DNA of 64,000 bases from Oceanospirillum sanctuarii (GCF_002150805.1 NZ_MTBA01000004.1:310001-374000); one strand, 5' to 3'; positions 26,724-36,737 are shown, numbered from the stretch's first letter. A program made the numbers and translations. Notes: generated by a model not told the origin, from the letters alone.

Positions 26724-27011
26724 TCAGTATTTGCCTTCAGTCGGAGCCTTATACAAATCTAGCAGGTATTCATCTTTTTTCGGTGGCATCTGCAGGTAGA
26801 AACCTTTTTCACGGATTTCACGCAATACGTCTTCCACCTCTGCACGAGCCAGTTTCTTCTCTTCAGTAATCAGAAGTGTCATTGCAGATTTAGGCGTACC
26901 AAAAATTTCCAGAAGCTCTTTTGGGACGCGTTTCAGGCCTTCTCTTTTATCCACGTAAAGATACATCTCATCTTTGCGGGGACTTTTAAAAACTTCGCAA
27001 ATCACTTTCAC
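26724..27011 (-). CDS. ycgL: YcgL domain-containing protein
   Basis: 95 residues: [29 protein letters not shown] and the end [15 protein letters not shown] are the YcgL signature. The molecular function is not known. It lies between rnd and ycgN and is presumably co-transcribed with them. Confidence 0.93.
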   Translation of the reverse strand: MKVICEVFKSPRKDEMYLYVDKREGLKRVPKELLEIFGTPKSAMTLLITEEKKLARAEVEDVLREIREKGFYLQMPPKKDEYLLDLYKAPTEGKY

Positions 27012-27082
27012 AGCTTTTTCTCGTTAATTCCAGATAAGTTTTGTACATGATTTGTCGCTTTCAATAACGACAAAGCAATGCA

Positions 27083-28225
27083 TTAACGGCTTCGGAGTTT
27101 ATCCAACAGGTCAATCAGAGGCTGTCCGACAATAGCCTCACGCCAGCCTTTCCACTCATCAGGCACATAGTTGAGCTCGCCACGAATAGCGCGGTTCAGC
27201 ACTTGTTCAAGCTGACGTTTTTTCACTAAAAGCTCTGGCGGCAAATTATTAGCCTCTGCAGCTTGGCGAACGGTTTTCTTCATCGCCTTGGACCATTCAC
27301 GATAAGGATGACCAATCGGCGATGGCAGAGAAGCAGGCCACATCGCCTGAGCACGGTTACGGGCGATATCCACCAGTTCCAGAATATCATCACCATCTTT
27401 CTTAATAGTGCCGTGGCGGATGCCCTCAATACGGGACAACTCCATACGGTTGGCCGGTAGTTTCAAGGCGATCAACCAGAGGAGGTTGTCTGATAACAAG
27501 CGACCACGGGGAATATTACGCTCCCGCACCTCCTGTTCACGCCAGGCGGCAAGCACCTGAAGTACAGCCAGCTGCTCCTGATTCAGTTTCCACGCCTGCT
27601 TTACGCGCAGAAAGTAAAACTCATCATCGGGTGCCTGTTCCGCCAAACGTACAATCTGAGCACATTCCTCAAGACACCAATGCATGCGGTTTTCCTGATT
27701 CAGCTTCTGTTCGATCTTTGGCCAGATCTGATAAAGATAGAAAACATCAGCTGCCGCATAGGCACACTGACTATCCGTCAGAGGACGTTGCAACCAGTCA
27801 GAGCGGGTCTCTTCTTTCTGCAGAGTGATCTCAAGCCAGTTTTCCACCATTCGCTGATAACCCACAGACAGGGTTTCACCCAGAAAGGCCAGGGCAACCT
27901 GAGTGTCCATCATGGGTTTCGGAAGCGCACCGGTTAATTTGGCGAAAACATCCAGATCTTCTGAGCAGGCATGCAACACCTTTAAAACAGACTCTGATTC
28001 CAGAACCTCTCTAAAGGATTCCCAATCATTGATCTTCAAGGGGTCAATCAACCAACAGCCCTGATCATCCTGAATCTGAATCAGAGCCGCTTTGGGATAA
28101 AAGGTATCCACCCGGATAAACTCAGTATCCAGCGCCAGAACATTGCAGGACAACCAGTGAGAACAACGCTCCTTCAGCAGGGCGTCAGAATCAATAAAAC
28201 GGTACTCAATTGTATCTTCGGTCAT
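27083..28225 (-). CDS. rnd: Ribonuclease D
   Basis: 380 residues. DEDD exonuclease core: LALDTEFIRVDTF (Exo I), HACSEDLDVF (Exo II) and YAAADVFYLYQIW (Exo III). An HRDC domain follows at about 210-290. It trims the 3' ends of tRNA precursors and other stable RNAs. The ATG overlaps the recR stop by one base (TAATG), so it is coupled to recR and continues the dnaX-ybaB-recR block. Confidence 0.95.
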   Translation of the reverse strand: MTEDTIEYRFIDSDALLKERCSHWLSCNVLALDTEFIRVDTFYPKAALIQIQDDQGCWLIDPLKINDWESFREVLESESVLKVLHACSEDLDVFAKLTGALPKPMMDTQVALAFLGETLSVGYQRMVENWLEITLQKEETRSDWLQRPLTDSQCAYAAADVFYLYQIWPKIEQKLNQENRMHWCLEECAQIVRLAEQAPDDEFYFLRVKQAWKLNQEQLAVLQVLAAWREQEVRERNIPRGRLLSDNLLWLIALKLPANRMELSRIEGIRHGTIKKDGDDILELVDIARNRAQAMWPASLPSPIGHPYREWSKAMKKTVRQAAEANNLPPELLVKKRQLEQVLNRAIRGELNYVPDEWKGWREAIVGQPLIDLLDKLRSR

Positions 28226-28827
28226 TATTTCGCCATAGGTAACCGGCCGGCCATTGCACGACTCAGGGTTCCACCATCGATATATTCCAGCTCGCCGCCC
28301 ACAGGAATACCATGAGCCAGGCGGGTTACGGTTACCGGTAAATGTTGCAGCATTTCAGAGATGTAATGAGCGGTGGCTTCGCCTTCCACCGTTGGGTTGG
28401 TCGCCAGAATGACTTCCTGTACCTGATCCCGGCGAACCTTCTCTTCCAGCTGATCAAGTCCCAGAGCATCAGGGCCAATACCATCAATAGGGGACAAGTG
28501 ACCGGTCAGAACAAAATAACGGCCACTGAAACCACCGGCCTGTTCCATCGCAATCTGATCCGCGGGAGTTTCCACCACACACAGAAGAGAAGCATCCCGA
28601 CGCTCACTGCGACACAAACCGCAAACCGGCTCTTCGGTCAGGGTTCGGCACTCCTGACACTGGCCAACATGCTCCAGAGAGCGCTCCAGGGTTTCAGCCA
28701 GACGAAAACCACCTTCGCGTTCACGCTCAAGCAGGTGCAACGCCATACGCTGTGCAGACTTAGGGCCAACGCCCGGTAGGCAACGCAGAGCAGTGATCAG
28801 TTCTTCAACCAAAGGGCTGAAAGCCAT
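28225..28827 (-). CDS. recR: Recombination mediator RecR
   Basis: 200 residues. Helix-hairpin-helix [20 protein letters not shown], zinc finger [16 protein letters not shown], Toprim domain beginning [16 protein letters not shown] and [15 protein letters not shown]. It works with RecF and RecO to load RecA on gapped DNA. A terminator-like hairpin lies between it and ybaB, so part of its transcription may need readthrough or its own promoter. Confidence 0.97.
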   Translation of the reverse strand: MAFSPLVEELITALRCLPGVGPKSAQRMALHLLEREREGGFRLAETLERSLEHVGQCQECRTLTEEPVCGLCRSERRDASLLCVVETPADQIAMEQAGGFSGRYFVLTGHLSPIDGIGPDALGLDQLEEKVRRDQVQEVILATNPTVEGEATAHYISEMLQHLPVTVTRLAHGIPVGGELEYIDGGTLSRAMAGRLPMAK

Positions 28828-28912
28828 AAAAGGTCCTTAATCAGGCAAGTGTGGTTCAGTTTAATGACGAAGACAGATAAGACTGCTTGTTAAGAGATGC
28901 AGTCTTGTCACC

Positions 28913-28938
28913 AAAAAGCCGCTCTGCAGCGGCTTTTT
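28913..28938. terminator. Hairpin terminator between ybaB and recR
   Basis: AAAAAGCCGC and GCGGCTTTTT pair around TCTGCA; symmetric A and T runs allow termination on either strand. It attenuates the minus-strand dnaX-ybaB transcript before recR. Confidence 0.85.
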
Positions 28939-28949
28939 GTTTTACCCAT

Positions 28950-29276
28950 TCAGAATGGCATTTTAAAACCCGGAGGCATCTGCATGCCACCTGTGATCTC
29001 AGCCATTTTCGCCTGAGTGCTTTCTTCGACACGACGAACCGCGTCATTCACCGCTGCAGCCAGCAGATCTTCCAGCATCTCTTTGTCTTCACCCATCAGG
29101 CTATCGTCGATGGATACAGCACTAACATCGTGACGGCCATTCATGGTGACTTTTACCATGCCTGCACCTGCTTCGCCGGTAACTTTCTGGTTCGCAGCTT
29201 CTTCCTGCAGTTTCTGCATTTTTTCCTGCATCTCCTGCGCCTGCTTCATCAGGTTACCCATTCCGCCTTTAAACAT
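28950..29276 (-). CDS. ybaB: YbaB/EbfC nucleoid-associated protein
   Basis: 108 residues: [17 protein letters not shown] helix, then [20 protein letters not shown] and [16 protein letters not shown], the YbaB fold. It forms dimers that bind DNA. The Gly/Met-rich ends are usual. Located between dnaX and recR, the conserved order. Confidence 0.95.
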   Translation of the reverse strand: MFKGGMGNLMKQAQEMQEKMQKLQEEAANQKVTGEAGAGMVKVTMNGRHDVSAVSIDDSLMGEDKEMLEDLLAAAVNDAVRRVEESTQAKMAEITGGMQMPPGFKMPF

Positions 29277-29380
29277 TGCAATATCCTCGAGTCGTTAAAT
29301 TCGCAGCTGCCAATACTCCAAAACCAGCTTTTACCGATTTGGGCACTAGCAGCCTGTATTCTTTTGATTTGATAAACAGC

Positions 29381-31963
29381 TTAGATCAAAGGTTCAACTG
29401 ATGCGTTGACCACCTCTGCTCCGAACGCCTGCTGAAGCCCCTGAACCACGGGGTCAGCCGCAAACAGGTTTTCAGCCTGCCGCTGACGGGTTTCTTTTAG
29501 AGCTGCTTCATAATCTTCTGGTGTATCTAGATCTGTGCTGAAGGCTGCAATTTCAATGGTCAGCGTATCATTAAACAGGGTTTGAATACTTTGCTGCCAA
29601 CTGGCTTCCCGCTCAGGTGTCAGGAAATTCTCGGTCACAGCCTTCAAGGCAAACTTAAGGTGATTCCCTTCACGGGAAAGAAGTGCAGCATTTTTCGCCA
29701 GAGAGCGATCAAGCCCCTTAAGCGGCAGGTGCGCAAATGCCTGCAACCAGTCCTGATTACTAGTCAGCTGAGCCGGGCAAGGACCGACCAAAGGAGTGAT
29801 CTCAGACTCTTTCGCCTCAGGCAGCTTAGCATCCCGCAACACAGGGGCTTGTCGCGGTTGTTCGGATACCGGTTCCGGCATCATATTCTGATAGCTGGCA
29901 TCCATAGATTCAGTAGCAAATCCCGACTGTTCAGGATAGCCTGATGAATGCTCATCCATCACCGGTTGACCATACCCCATATCCAGCGGTGGCATTCGCT
30001 CATCAAATACGGGAGCCTCATGTCCTGAGACTGAGCTCTGAGGCTCAAACTGACTATCAGCCTGAGGTTGAGTCGGGTCAAACGAGACGACGTTGTTCTC
30101 AACAGGATGTGCGGTATCTACAGCTGGAATCGTTTCAATTTGACTGTCTGTGTGAGTTTCAACCTGCTCAGGAATAACCGGCAACTCTTCCCAAGGCGGC
30201 ACATCTGACGGATTGCCCGGATTAGTCGCCTGAGGTGGAGTTTCTGCTGCTAGCGAGGAAGTCGACTCCATCGCACCAGGCTGACTGGCTCGGGCTTCAG
30301 CCTGGGCCACTTTTTCAGCACTCGCGGTCGGAAATTGAACCGTTCGCAGCCCGCCGCCCAAAGAGGCTCTGGCATTCTGTACTGTCGATCCCGCTTCTGG
30401 AGAAGGCGCTGGTTGATGCCCTTGTGGCTCCGCAGAATGAGATTGTAGTCCAGAGGGTACTTCTGATTCAGCTTCAACCTGAGGTACTGGACGTGGCCCC
30501 GGAGGAGAAAACTTAACCAGCTGTGGTTCCTGGCTATTTGCCGAGGATTCAGGGCTATTTGTCGAAGGTTCAGGACTGTGTGATTTTGATTCAGGGCTGA
30601 ACGCCGGAGAAGGAGCGGCAGACGTAGGTATCTCTACAACCGGTTCAGGAGCCGTATTCTCAAAAGCAGGTTCAGGAGACCTATTCTCAGAAGCAGCATT
30701 AAGGCTCTCCTGAGGAACAGATAAAGATGCGTGATCCTGAGCCTCTGCCGGAACATCAGTTAAGGCTTTTTTTTTAGCCTCATCCTCTTCCGCAATAGGT
30801 GCAGAAGCCTGAGGTGATGCCTGATTATTTAAAGGAGCGGCCTGACTGGGTAAAGGGTTGCCATTTTCGCTCGGTACTCCCTGAGGCGCAAAGGCGACCA
30901 TACGGATCAGCGCCATCTCAAAACCGGTGCGGGCATCAGGTGCCAGCGGCAGATCTTCCTGACTCTTAATAGAGATCTGGTAGTAAAGCTGTACATCTTC
31001 TGCTGTCAGGCGTGAAGCATGGGACAAAACCTGCTCACGATCACCCTGAGCATTATCCACCGCATCCGGCAGCACCTGAGCCACAGCCATCCGGTGCAGA
31101 TAAAGCGCCATATCGGAAAGGATTGTTTCGAAATCTGCAGCCTGTTCCGACAGACGAGCAACTTCAGACAGTAGCGCTTTGGCATCACGATTAATCAGAT
31201 GATCGATCAGAGCACCAACGTGTCGATGATCCACCAGTCCCAGCATCTCGCTGACCTGAGCAGTGTCGATACTGCCCTGGCCATAAGCGATCGCCTGATC
31301 AGTCAGACTGAGCGCATCACGCATACTGCCATCGGCCGCGCGTCCCAGCTGCCATAATGCAGCATCTTCAAACGGGATCTGCTCCTGAGTCAGTACATTA
31401 CTCAGGTGCTCAACCACACGCTCCGGCGGCATATTCTTCAGATTAAACTGAAGACAGCGGGACAAAACGGTCACCGGCAGCTTTTGTGGATCTGTCGTTG
31501 CCAGCAGGAATTTAACGTGCGGAGGTGGCTCTTCCAGTGTTTTCAGAAGGGCATTAAAACTGTGCGTGGACAGCATGTGCACCTCATCGATCAGGTACAC
31601 CTTGTAGCGGCCTCGGGACGGCGCATACTGCACGTTGTCCAGCAGCTCCCGGGTATCTTCTACCTTGGTTCGGGATGCCGCATCCACTTCAATCAGATCA
31701 ACAAAGCGACCTTCATCAATTTCGCGACAGCTGGTGCATTCACCACACGGGCGCGACGTAACGCCGGTTTCACAGTTAAGGCACTTGGCGATAATACGGG
31801 CGATGGTCGTTTTACCGACCCCCCGGGTACCGGTAAACAGATAGGCATGGTGCAAACGGTCGTTATCCAGTGCACTGACCAGTGCTTTACGCACATGATC
31901 CTGCCCGACAAGCTCATGGAAATTTTTAGGACGCCACTTTCGGGCCAGTACCTGATAACTCAT
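29381..31963 (-). CDS. dnaX: DNA polymerase III subunits gamma and tau
   Basis: 860 residues. AAA+ clamp-loader core at 1-360: Walker A GTRGVGKTT near residue 45, zinc site CGECTSC, DEVHML Walker B, SRC motif in TVLSRCLQF. A long, Pro/Glu/Ser/Gln-rich linker (about 370-700) and the tau-specific C-terminal domain that contacts DnaB and Pol III alpha follow. A run of nine A residues encodes Lys397-399 exactly at the core/linker border; slippage in either direction meets a stop within four codons, which would give a gamma-like product of about 400 residues. The linker is unusually long, with PES-rich near-repeats. Confidence 0.97.
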   Translation of the reverse strand: MSYQVLARKWRPKNFHELVGQDHVRKALVSALDNDRLHHAYLFTGTRGVGKTTIARIIAKCLNCETGVTSRPCGECTSCREIDEGRFVDLIEVDAASRTKVEDTRELLDNVQYAPSRGRYKVYLIDEVHMLSTHSFNALLKTLEEPPPHVKFLLATTDPQKLPVTVLSRCLQFNLKNMPPERVVEHLSNVLTQEQIPFEDAALWQLGRAADGSMRDALSLTDQAIAYGQGSIDTAQVSEMLGLVDHRHVGALIDHLINRDAKALLSEVARLSEQAADFETILSDMALYLHRMAVAQVLPDAVDNAQGDREQVLSHASRLTAEDVQLYYQISIKSQEDLPLAPDARTGFEMALIRMVAFAPQGVPSENGNPLPSQAAPLNNQASPQASAPIAEEDEAKKKALTDVPAEAQDHASLSVPQESLNAASENRSPEPAFENTAPEPVVEIPTSAAPSPAFSPESKSHSPEPSTNSPESSANSQEPQLVKFSPPGPRPVPQVEAESEVPSGLQSHSAEPQGHQPAPSPEAGSTVQNARASLGGGLRTVQFPTASAEKVAQAEARASQPGAMESTSSLAAETPPQATNPGNPSDVPPWEELPVIPEQVETHTDSQIETIPAVDTAHPVENNVVSFDPTQPQADSQFEPQSSVSGHEAPVFDERMPPLDMGYGQPVMDEHSSGYPEQSGFATESMDASYQNMMPEPVSEQPRQAPVLRDAKLPEAKESEITPLVGPCPAQLTSNQDWLQAFAHLPLKGLDRSLAKNAALLSREGNHLKFALKAVTENFLTPEREASWQQSIQTLFNDTLTIEIAAFSTDLDTPEDYEAALKETRQRQAENLFAADPVVQGLQQAFGAEVVNASVEPLI
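30767..30775 (-). promoter_or_regulatory. A9 slippage/frameshift site in dnaX
   Basis: Nine consecutive A on the coding strand (codons GCT AAA AAA AAA GCC). Adding one A gives AGC CTT AAC TGA (402-residue product); losing one gives CCT TAA (400 residues). Purine-rich GAGGATGAGG just upstream could act as a Shine-Dalgarno-like stimulator. Thermus dnaX uses an A9 run in this way. Confidence 0.6.
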
Positions 31964-32124
31964 ATTAACCAGTCTGCTGATAGAAAATTTCGGGTAAACC
32001 CGGTTCAGAATACCGCTTCAGGCGGCAGAAATTCGAGCTGAGCATTGTACACCAAATGTTGATTCCGGTGTTGCACTTCTTGATGCCCCTACCCAGCTGC
32101 CGACAAGGCTAAGCTATTGCCGGA

Positions 32125-33045
32125 TCAATCTTTTTTTGCCCGAACGCGCCGTACAACCTGGCTCTCGCTCACCACTACATCCGGCACTTCATCCAGCTCC
32201 AGATCCGGACCGTAGAACTCTTCCAGCTTGTGGGTCACGCTGTACCAGTAATCCAGAAAGTCTTCCGTGATCTCTTCTTCGATGCGGGTCGCTTCCTGAG
32301 TCGGACAGAAGATGGTTACGATAAAGACGTTACGGGCTGTGTCATTGGTTGCGACACGGACTTTCAGATCGGAAACGCTCAACGCGATACCCAGACGTTT
32401 TTCGATCAGAGTACTGTAACGATCAGCGACCTCTTTGAAGGGACTGCAATATTCCCGCACCAGATCTTCCAGATAGAGACGGGCATCACGAACGCTGATT
32501 GCATCAGCTTCACGAACTATGTTGAAACTGTGGGCGACATAGCGACGCATAAAGTTCAGGTTCTGAATCACACCAGTGCTGAATTTATAATTCGGAATAA
32601 CAAGACTTCGGCCAGTGTATGAGTAACTCATCCCCTCAACATCAACTTCCAGCAACGTGGTTGTCAGCCAGTCACTACGAACGACTTCACCGTAGTGGTC
32701 ACCAACTTTGATCCAGTCACCAATACTGAAAGCCCTGCTACTGGCGATATAAATCGCTCCCAGAAAACACTGAATCTGTTCCCGTGTTGCAACCACAAGA
32801 GCAACTGCAAATGCGGCAATAGAAAGCGCCACAAAACGCAGCTCACTCAACCATATAATTACCAGGCCGATAATGATGACTAAGCTGGTAATATTGGTGA
32901 TGGTATTGGTCCATCGGCGGTGCAGATTTTCCTCATCCTTTACCACGCGTTTTACAAAGCGAACGGACAACCAACGCAATACCAGACAGGCAAAGACAAA
33001 GGCTATGGAAATAATCCATTGGTTGTCATTCACGATATCTTTCAT
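32125..33045 (-). CDS. MscS-family mechanosensitive channel
   Basis: 306 residues. Membrane helices at about 10-27 and 48-95, pore-lining helix (FVALSIAAFAVALVVA), then the MscS beta domain (GAIYIASSRAFSIGDWIKVGDHYGEV) and IPNYKFSTGVIQNL. The C-terminal half is cytoplasmic. It lacks the full Gly/Ala ladder of E. coli MscS, as do many YnaI/YbdG-like members. Predicted tension-gated osmotic release channel. Stand-alone gene. Confidence 0.88.
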   Translation of the reverse strand: MKDIVNDNQWIISIAFVFACLVLRWLSVRFVKRVVKDEENLHRRWTNTITNITSLVIIIGLVIIWLSELRFVALSIAAFAVALVVATREQIQCFLGAIYIASSRAFSIGDWIKVGDHYGEVVRSDWLTTTLLEVDVEGMSYSYTGRSLVIPNYKFSTGVIQNLNFMRRYVAHSFNIVREADAISVRDARLYLEDLVREYCSPFKEVADRYSTLIEKRLGIALSVSDLKVRVATNDTARNVFIVTIFCPTQEATRIEEEITEDFLDYWYSVTHKLEEFYGPDLELDEVPDVVVSESQVVRRVRAKKD

Positions 33046-33167
33046 AGCAGCCTCAAATGATGAATAATGAATAAATCTTCGATGTCAGTAATAACTGACT
33101 AACAGGTTATAAAAGCCGGGATTTTAAATGGCTACGGCCAGATGTTAAGGATATTCAGGGTATCACT

Positions 33168-34727
33168 ATGCCTTTAGTGAAGCGCTATTCTACCGGGTTT
33201 GTAACCCTGGTTTTATTGTTTTTTTCCGCATCAGCATCTGCTGATGAGTTTGATCAGTTTTTTGAAAAACACTCCGTTGTAATGCTCTTGATCGAACCTC
33301 AAAGCGGGAAAATATTTAAAGCCAATCAGGCCGCATCGGAATATTACGGCTACAGCCGCAATAAACTGAATCAGATGTATATTCAGCAGATTAACGCGCT
33401 CTCCCCTGAAGCCGTTGCCGCTGAACGGGAACTCGCCCGCAAAGAGAATCGCAACTACTTTATCTTCCGTCATCGTCTGGCCGATGGCTCTATCCGGACG
33501 GTTGAAGTTTCATCGGTGCCGGTCAAACTGAATCGTCAGAACTACCTCTTCTCGATTATCACAGATGTCAATGACCTGCGGGCTGCTGAAGATAGTCTCT
33601 GGCACTATCAGAACCGTCTTGAAGAGATGGTGGATCAACAGCTCAGCCATCTGCGATCCAAAGATATCTTTATCTACACCCTGCTGGCGATTGCACTGAC
33701 CTCTCTTTTGATTGCAGCTATCGCTATGGCTTACATGCTCTATCGCAAGCGTAAAACATCGACCCGTCTGCAACTGGAAAAGTCCCGTCTGGACGATATT
33801 ATCTGGGGCACCAATGCCGGTACCTGGGAGAGGGATTTTCTTTCAGAGCGCATTGAAATTAACCCCCGCTGGGCTGAAATTACAGGCCTTGAACTTCAGG
33901 ACCTAGAGCCCTTCACCCTCTCTGCACTGGAGTCCATGATTCACCCTGATGATCTGGCGGAGATGCAGCATAAACTGAATCAGCACCTCACCGGCAAACT
34001 GGATCACTATCAGTGCGAATACCGTATCCGCCATCAACGCGATCACTGGGTTTGGGTTCTTGATCGGGGACGCATCGTACAAAGAGACCGATCCGGCAAT
34101 CCGTCCCGCCTGTGTGGGACCTTGCAGGATATCTCCAGTTCCAAACGGGCACACATTCAACTGGAACACATGGCGCATTATGATCAGCTGACACACCTGG
34201 CCAACCGCACGCTGTTTTATGATCGCCTGAATCACGCTCTGGCTAGTGCCAAGCGCTATCCAACCCGGTTTGCGGTCATGTTTCTGGATTTAGATGGTTT
34301 CAAAGCCGTCAACGATCAATACGGCCATCATGTGGGTGATGCACTGCTGGCTGAAGTCGCCCGACGATTACAGGCCACTATCCGGGAGTCAGATACCTGT
34401 GCCCGAATGGGCGGGGATGAATTTGCACTACTGATCTACCATCTGGACAAAGCCAGCTCAGCCACCGTAGTTGCTGAACATATCCTGCAAAGTCTGAGAC
34501 AACCTTACGAGTTGGAAGGCCACAAACTCACCAATATATCCTGCAGTATCGGTGTAGCCCTCTATCCGGACCATGATTCTTCATCCGGCAACACTCTGGT
34601 TCAATTAGCAGATGACGCCATGTATCTGGCCAAGCGTTCCGGCAAGAATAAGTTTGCGTTTGCTGTGGAACGTGCAGGTTCTGCCAATGAGAATGCGGAT
34701 ACCCACCAGCAGTCCGTGGATAGCTAA
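33168..34727 (+). CDS. PAS-domain diguanylate cyclase
   Basis: 519 residues. Signal-like N-terminus, a periplasmic PAS domain (about 30-140, SVVMLLIEPQSGKIFKANQAA), one transmembrane helix near 170-195, a cytoplasmic PAS/PAC (about 205-335) and a GGDEF domain from about 345. The active site GGDEF is intact, and the inhibitory I-site RxxD is present as RESD five residues ahead. It makes c-di-GMP, with product inhibition. The PilZ protein at the other end of the window is a potential receiver of this signal. Confidence 0.93.
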   Translation: MPLVKRYSTGFVTLVLLFFSASASADEFDQFFEKHSVVMLLIEPQSGKIFKANQAASEYYGYSRNKLNQMYIQQINALSPEAVAAERELARKENRNYFIFRHRLADGSIRTVEVSSVPVKLNRQNYLFSIITDVNDLRAAEDSLWHYQNRLEEMVDQQLSHLRSKDIFIYTLLAIALTSLLIAAIAMAYMLYRKRKTSTRLQLEKSRLDDIIWGTNAGTWERDFLSERIEINPRWAEITGLELQDLEPFTLSALESMIHPDDLAEMQHKLNQHLTGKLDHYQCEYRIRHQRDHWVWVLDRGRIVQRDRSGNPSRLCGTLQDISSSKRAHIQLEHMAHYDQLTHLANRTLFYDRLNHALASAKRYPTRFAVMFLDLDGFKAVNDQYGHHVGDALLAEVARRLQATIRESDTCARMGGDEFALLIYHLDKASSATVVAEHILQSLRQPYELEGHKLTNISCSIGVALYPDHDSSSGNTLVQLADDAMYLAKRSGKNKFAFAVERAGSANENADTHQQSVDS

Positions 34728-34759
34728 CTCAGGCTTCCAGATAAAAATCTGATCCGCTA

Positions 34760-35491
34760 TCAGCTCCGCCTGAATGTCAGGTTATAACGAAAATGATCCG
34801 TTATTGGGTGCTGATAGCGCTGCAGCTTTTTAACACCGTGAAAGCGCATCCGATCAGTACCGCCCCAGACCAGAACATCACCATGCTCTAACAGAAACTC
34901 CCGGGCAGATTCCTGCCTTTTAAAACCTCCCCAACGAAATATCACTGGCGCTCCCAACGAGAAAGATACGATTGGAGCTGATAGGTCACTCTCGTCTCTG
35001 TCCTGATGCAGCCCCATACCTGCACCCGGAGCGTAACGGTTTATCAGGCAGGCATCCGGCACAAAAGCTCCAAAACCTGCCTGCTCCGAAAACCGGGTTG
35101 CCCAACGCAGCCACTGATCCGGCATTGCCAACCAGTTTTCTCCGGTTTCCGGTTCACTCTCGCTGTAGCGATAACCGTCCTGATCCGTCACCCAGCCGCA
35201 TCGGCCACAATTGGTCATAGCGGCAGACATCAGCTGTCCGCCCGGTGTTCGACGCTGACGAAAGGGGGTTACTTTGGCAATGGCCTCTATTTGCTGCAAA
35301 AGATCCAAAGCAACAGGTTTTAACGCCGCCTTAAAAAGCCAGGCCGCATCAGAAACCTGCACCTTAGGTGCGCTAAAATCCGGAGTCTTATTAATACCCT
35401 CATCTGACGCACAATCACCTGATGCGCAATCCTCCGGCGAACAGCCGCCCGATGAAGCATCATCCTGCTGAAGAAAGAGATCCTGCTGCAT
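34760..35491 (-). CDS. alkB: Alpha-ketoglutarate-dependent dioxygenase AlkB
   Basis: 243 residues from ATG at 35491; GGAGG lies 7 bases ahead of it and downstream of the earlier ATG at 35506, which is therefore rejected. The Fe(II) ligands are LHQDRDESD and RFHGVKKL, and RYNLTFR is the alpha-ketoglutarate/RxNxTxR motif. It repairs 1-methyladenine and 3-methylcytosine in DNA or RNA. The N-terminus carries an unusual Cys-rich stretch (GGCSPEDCASGDCASDEG) not found in E. coli AlkB. Convergent with the diguanylate cyclase. Confidence 0.92.
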   Translation of the reverse strand: MQQDLFLQQDDASSGGCSPEDCASGDCASDEGINKTPDFSAPKVQVSDAAWLFKAALKPVALDLLQQIEAIAKVTPFRQRRTPGGQLMSAAMTNCGRCGWVTDQDGYRYSESEPETGENWLAMPDQWLRWATRFSEQAGFGAFVPDACLINRYAPGAGMGLHQDRDESDLSAPIVSFSLGAPVIFRWGGFKRQESAREFLLEHGDVLVWGGTDRMRFHGVKKLQRYQHPITDHFRYNLTFRRS

Positions 35492-35590
35492 CTTAAGCCT
35501 CCTCAATATCAGGTTTGTTATTCAGCTTTAAGTTTAAATTAAGGCGGCCTGCTTAAACTGCAATCCTACTGATGAGCAACAGCATCCAAG

Positions 35591-36217
35591 ATGCCTTGCC
35601 CGCTTTTCATTGATGAGGATTTCGCCATTAAGGATAACAGCCGCATTAAAGTCTGGGACCCTTTTGTACGTATTTTCCACTGGTCTTTGGTTCTTCTTTT
35701 TATCATTGCCTTCGCCAGCGAAGATGGCCCAGAGAACATCCACGTCTTCGCCGGTTACGGTATCAGCCTCTTGGTGTTGTTCCGGATTTTCTGGGGATTT
35801 GTTGGTACCCGATACGCCCGTTTTTCCGACTTTGCCTATGGAAAGGCTTCTCAGAAGCGGTATCTGAAAAGCCTGATCAAACGGAAACCTGAGCACTATA
35901 CCGGCCACAATCCAGCCGGAGGCCTGATGGTTTTCATCCTGCTCGGAGCCCTTTTAATGCAGTGCTTTCTGGGTATGGTGATAATCTCGGGTGATGGCGA
36001 AGGCCCTTTCGCAGGAACCTTTTTGAGTATTTTCAGCAACCCCTTTATTGAAGAGCTGCACGATGCGCTGGGACACGGACTACTGCTTCTGATCGTTATT
36101 CATATCGGAGGCGTGATCGTCAGTAGCTTACTGCATCGTGAAAACCTGATCCGGGCGATGGTAACAGGCAAGAAAAACCGTCCAAAAGAGGAGTGCTCTG
36201 ATGTTACTCACTCCTGA
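35591..36217 (+). CDS. Cytochrome b561-type membrane protein
   Basis: 208 residues. Four membrane helices with heme-ligand candidates: IFHWSLVLLFIIAF, VFAGYGISLLVLFRIFWGF, LMVFILLGALLMQC, and HDALGHGLLLLIVIHIGGVIV. This is a di-heme b-type cytochrome that passes electrons between quinone and periplasmic c-type cytochromes. It overlaps the next gene (a c-type cytochrome) by 17 bases. First gene of a redox operon 35591-37665. Confidence 0.9.
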   Translation: MPCPLFIDEDFAIKDNSRIKVWDPFVRIFHWSLVLLFIIAFASEDGPENIHVFAGYGISLLVLFRIFWGFVGTRYARFSDFAYGKASQKRYLKSLIKRKPEHYTGHNPAGGLMVFILLGALLMQCFLGMVIISGDGEGPFAGTFLSIFSNPFIEELHDALGHGLLLLIVIHIGGVIVSSLLHRENLIRAMVTGKKNRPKEECSDVTHS

Positions 36218-36656
36218 TTCATCGTCAAAAACAGGTAGCTCCAGCAAAACATCGGCCTGGATCCTATCAGCCCTGTTACTGACGCTCGCGATTCCGTCAT
36301 ACGCGCAAAGCGCGAATCCTGTCGTCGAGCAGCTACTGAAAGAGTATCGGTCCGAGGGAGTAACAGAGTTCAGCTCAACCCGGGATGGCAATTTATGGCA
36401 GCAAAGCTTTGATTACTCAAAAGCTCCTGCCTCACGAAGCTGCACCAGCTGTCACGGCAAGGATATTCGTCAAAAAGGACTGCACATCCGAACCCAAAAA
36501 GAGATCAAACCTTTAGCACCCAGCATCAACCCCAGCCGCCTTACCGACGAAAAGCAGATCCGAAAATGGTTAAAACGCAACTGCAAATGGACGCTGGGCA
36601 GAGAGTGCAGCCCTCAGGAAAAAGGCGATCTGCTGCTCTGGATTCAGTCTCAATAA
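36201..36656 (+). CDS. DUF1924 c-type cytochrome (SHP-like)
   Basis: 151 residues. Signal sequence (AWILSALLLTLAIPSYAQS), then a single heme site CTSCH near residue 85, and a conserved end KWTLGRECSPQEKGDLLLWI. This is the layout of DUF1924/sphaeroides-heme-protein-like cytochromes, which co-occur with a diheme cytochrome c and a cytochrome b. Periplasmic. The role is not settled; binding of oxygen or other small ligands is known in relatives. Confidence 0.87.
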   Translation: MLLTPDSSSKTGSSSKTSAWILSALLLTLAIPSYAQSANPVVEQLLKEYRSEGVTEFSSTRDGNLWQQSFDYSKAPASRSCTSCHGKDIRQKGLHIRTQKEIKPLAPSINPSRLTDEKQIRKWLKRNCKWTLGRECSPQEKGDLLLWIQSQ

Positions 36657-36737
36657 CGTTCCGTTTCTGATTCGAACAAGCATCGAAATATCTGACTGAT
36701 GCTTCTTCTGAATAACAACTTTAGGGATACCAAGACA

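Noticed and set aside
31964-32124. Possible SRP RNA upstream of dnaX, as in Pseudomonas
   Set aside because: The conserved GGAAGGAAGCA loop sequence is absent on both strands.
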